Below are positions 63,087-64,000 of a stretch of DNA of 64,000 nt, one piece after another. The translations under genes were made by a program, and so were the position numbers. The notes beneath the pieces were generated by a model that saw only the letters and a program-made list of their open reading frames with translations, did no database searches and was not told where the DNA came from. Location: contig NW_005179291.1 in assembly GCF_000350225.1 (NCBI RefSeq), positions 297,454-361,453 on the forward strand, given 5' to 3'. Origin of the DNA: Chondrus crispus (Eukaryota; Rhodophyta; Florideophyceae; Gigartinales; Gigartinaceae). Position 1 is the stretch's first letter, and each line of letters begins with the position of its first letter.

Positions 63087-64000
63087 TTACGGTGGGAGGA
63101 GCAGATTCTTCCTCCGGAAATAGGTTACTGCTGCGCTGCGGGGTAGCTGAGAAATCGGCTCCCACGTTGCGTCCTCGATCGCGTAGCCATACCATTCCAC
63201 CTTGAGAATTAATTTTCCCTCTTGATAAGCGTGGTCGACTATTTTGTCGATCACGTACTCCTGACCCCCGGTTCCTTCTTCCTGCGTGTCCAACTGTCCG
63301 TCCCCCTTCCGAAGAGCCAGCGGCTCATCCTCATCCTGCTCTTCCGAGCCTCCCATCGCGTGTAGATCGGGCGGGATGCCCGTAGCTTCTTGATTTATCA
63401 AAGGTCCGTCATCCATCCTATCCTTCGCTATTCTTCGCTTGCGCGGCGGGTTCTTCTCGTTCCCCTTCTCGGTTGAGGAATTGTAACGCTTGTCGTAGCC
63501 CGACTATCGGCGTGCAGTCCATGGGACTAGGGGCTATTTCGACTCGATCTCGGGACACGCGCTCTTCCTGGTCGCCGATGGCAATGACGACCGTATTCTC
63601 AGTTGACTCCTTCACTTGATATGGGCCCGTAGCCACTTGTGCCAACTTATGTTTCGGCTCGGTAGCCGTGCCTTGCTCTTTCCGAAGGAATACGTATGAT
63701 CCTGGAGGGATGTCATACTTCGACTTGCGGAGCCTTGCGTCGAAATTTCGCTTGTAGCGCGCTTGTTCTTTCCGCAAGCTCTTACCAGCGCCTTTCATCA
63801 GGCTTTCCAACCACGACTGCCATTTCAGGTAGTATGCTCGATTCGAGCTAAATCCTTCCAAACTTGGCTGTGCTTGTAACGCAATGCTTCTCGGCGCCCG
63901 AGCTAACACCAGCTCGAAGGGCGCAATGTTCGTAGTTCGATGAACTTGCTTGTTGTATGCGAACGTCACAGCGTCGCTAAATAGGTCCCAGTCCTTGGGA
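63087..64000 (-). pseudogene. Gyp-2 integrase C-terminal part with chromodomain (partial)
   Basis: End of the integrase core (MTFAYNKQVHRTTNIAPFELVL), basic linker (EQARYKRNFDARLRKSKYDI), GPY-like module (VATGPYQVKE), acidic linker and a clear chromodomain (EYVIDKIVDHAYQEGKLILK, VEWYGYAIEDATWEPISQL). The upstream catalytic part lies beyond the right edge. Homologous in order to Gyp-1 integrase, low identity. Not one open frame (about one break). Confidence 0.85.

Larger units (their letters stand above)
56419..64000 (-). mobile_element. Gyp-2, Ty3/Gypsy chromovirus-like element (3' part)
   Basis: 3' LTR 56419-57385, antisense ORF region 57508-59461, spacer to 63086, then the chromodomain/integrase end of pol (63087-64000) running off the right edge on the minus strand. 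Same architecture as Gyp-1, and LTR ends likewise begin TGTAG. The sequence is strongly diverged from Gyp-1. It has at least a couple of breaks in the visible part. Expected target duplication CAAGC (56414-56418), with the second copy outside the window. Confidence 0.82.

Overview
This window is eukaryotic, repeat-packed DNA. I found no host gene, rRNA gene or intact tRNA gene I would defend. From base 1 to the right edge, essentially everything belongs to LTR retrotransposons inserted into one another. Copia-type (Ty1) elements form three families, here called CopA, CopB and CopC, plus a miniature relative (TRIM). Two large chromodomain Gypsy-type (Ty3) elements, Gyp-1 and Gyp-2, are also present. 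The organism cannot be named from this sequence. An alga or another protist with large repeat blocks would fit, but that is a guess.

Layout, left to right: CopA-1 (-) <1-7747, inserted in CopA-2 (-) 7748-13354, inserted in CopA-X (+) 13355-15476, inserted in CopB-1 (+). CopB-1 is visible as 15477-17238 and 48840-50008 and carries TRIM-1 at 16729-17110. CopB-1 is split by CopB-2 (-) 17239-48839, which has a matching GACAA target duplication. CopB-2 hosts CopA-3 (+) 19431-27307 and the complete Gyp-1 (-) 30650-47159, which has a GTCAC duplication. Gyp-1 hosts a chimeric TRIM/CopA insertion at 35800-37338 (TACCC duplication). To the right, CopB-1 lies in CopC-1 (-) 50009-51022, which lies in CopA-4 (+) 51023-56301. 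CopA-4 lies in a CopB gag fragment (CopB-3) 56302-56418, which is also broken by Gyp-2 (-) 56419->64000. The deepest path is seven layers.

How the parts work: each Copia family has an LTR with a TATAAGTA box near its end and a primer-binding site complementary to the anticodon arm of initiator tRNA-Met. A simple-repeat leader follows, then one gag-protease-integrase-RT-RNase H frame, then a GAGGGGAGG-type polypurine tract. CopA also carries a leader ORF with two U1/matrin-type C2H2 zinc fingers. CopA and CopB share a nearly invariant 50-nt leader element just before gag. CopA-1 looks whole; most other copies are split or broken.

The most unusual feature is shared by Gyp-1 and Gyp-2. Both have, between the integrase/chromodomain end of pol and the 3' LTR, a long unrecognised reading frame on the strand opposite to gag-pol, plus about 3.5 kb of spacer. 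The two antisense proteins look distantly related to each other. In Gyp-1 a second polypurine-tract-like block lies at the end of pol, as if the antisense module had been added beyond an older element end.
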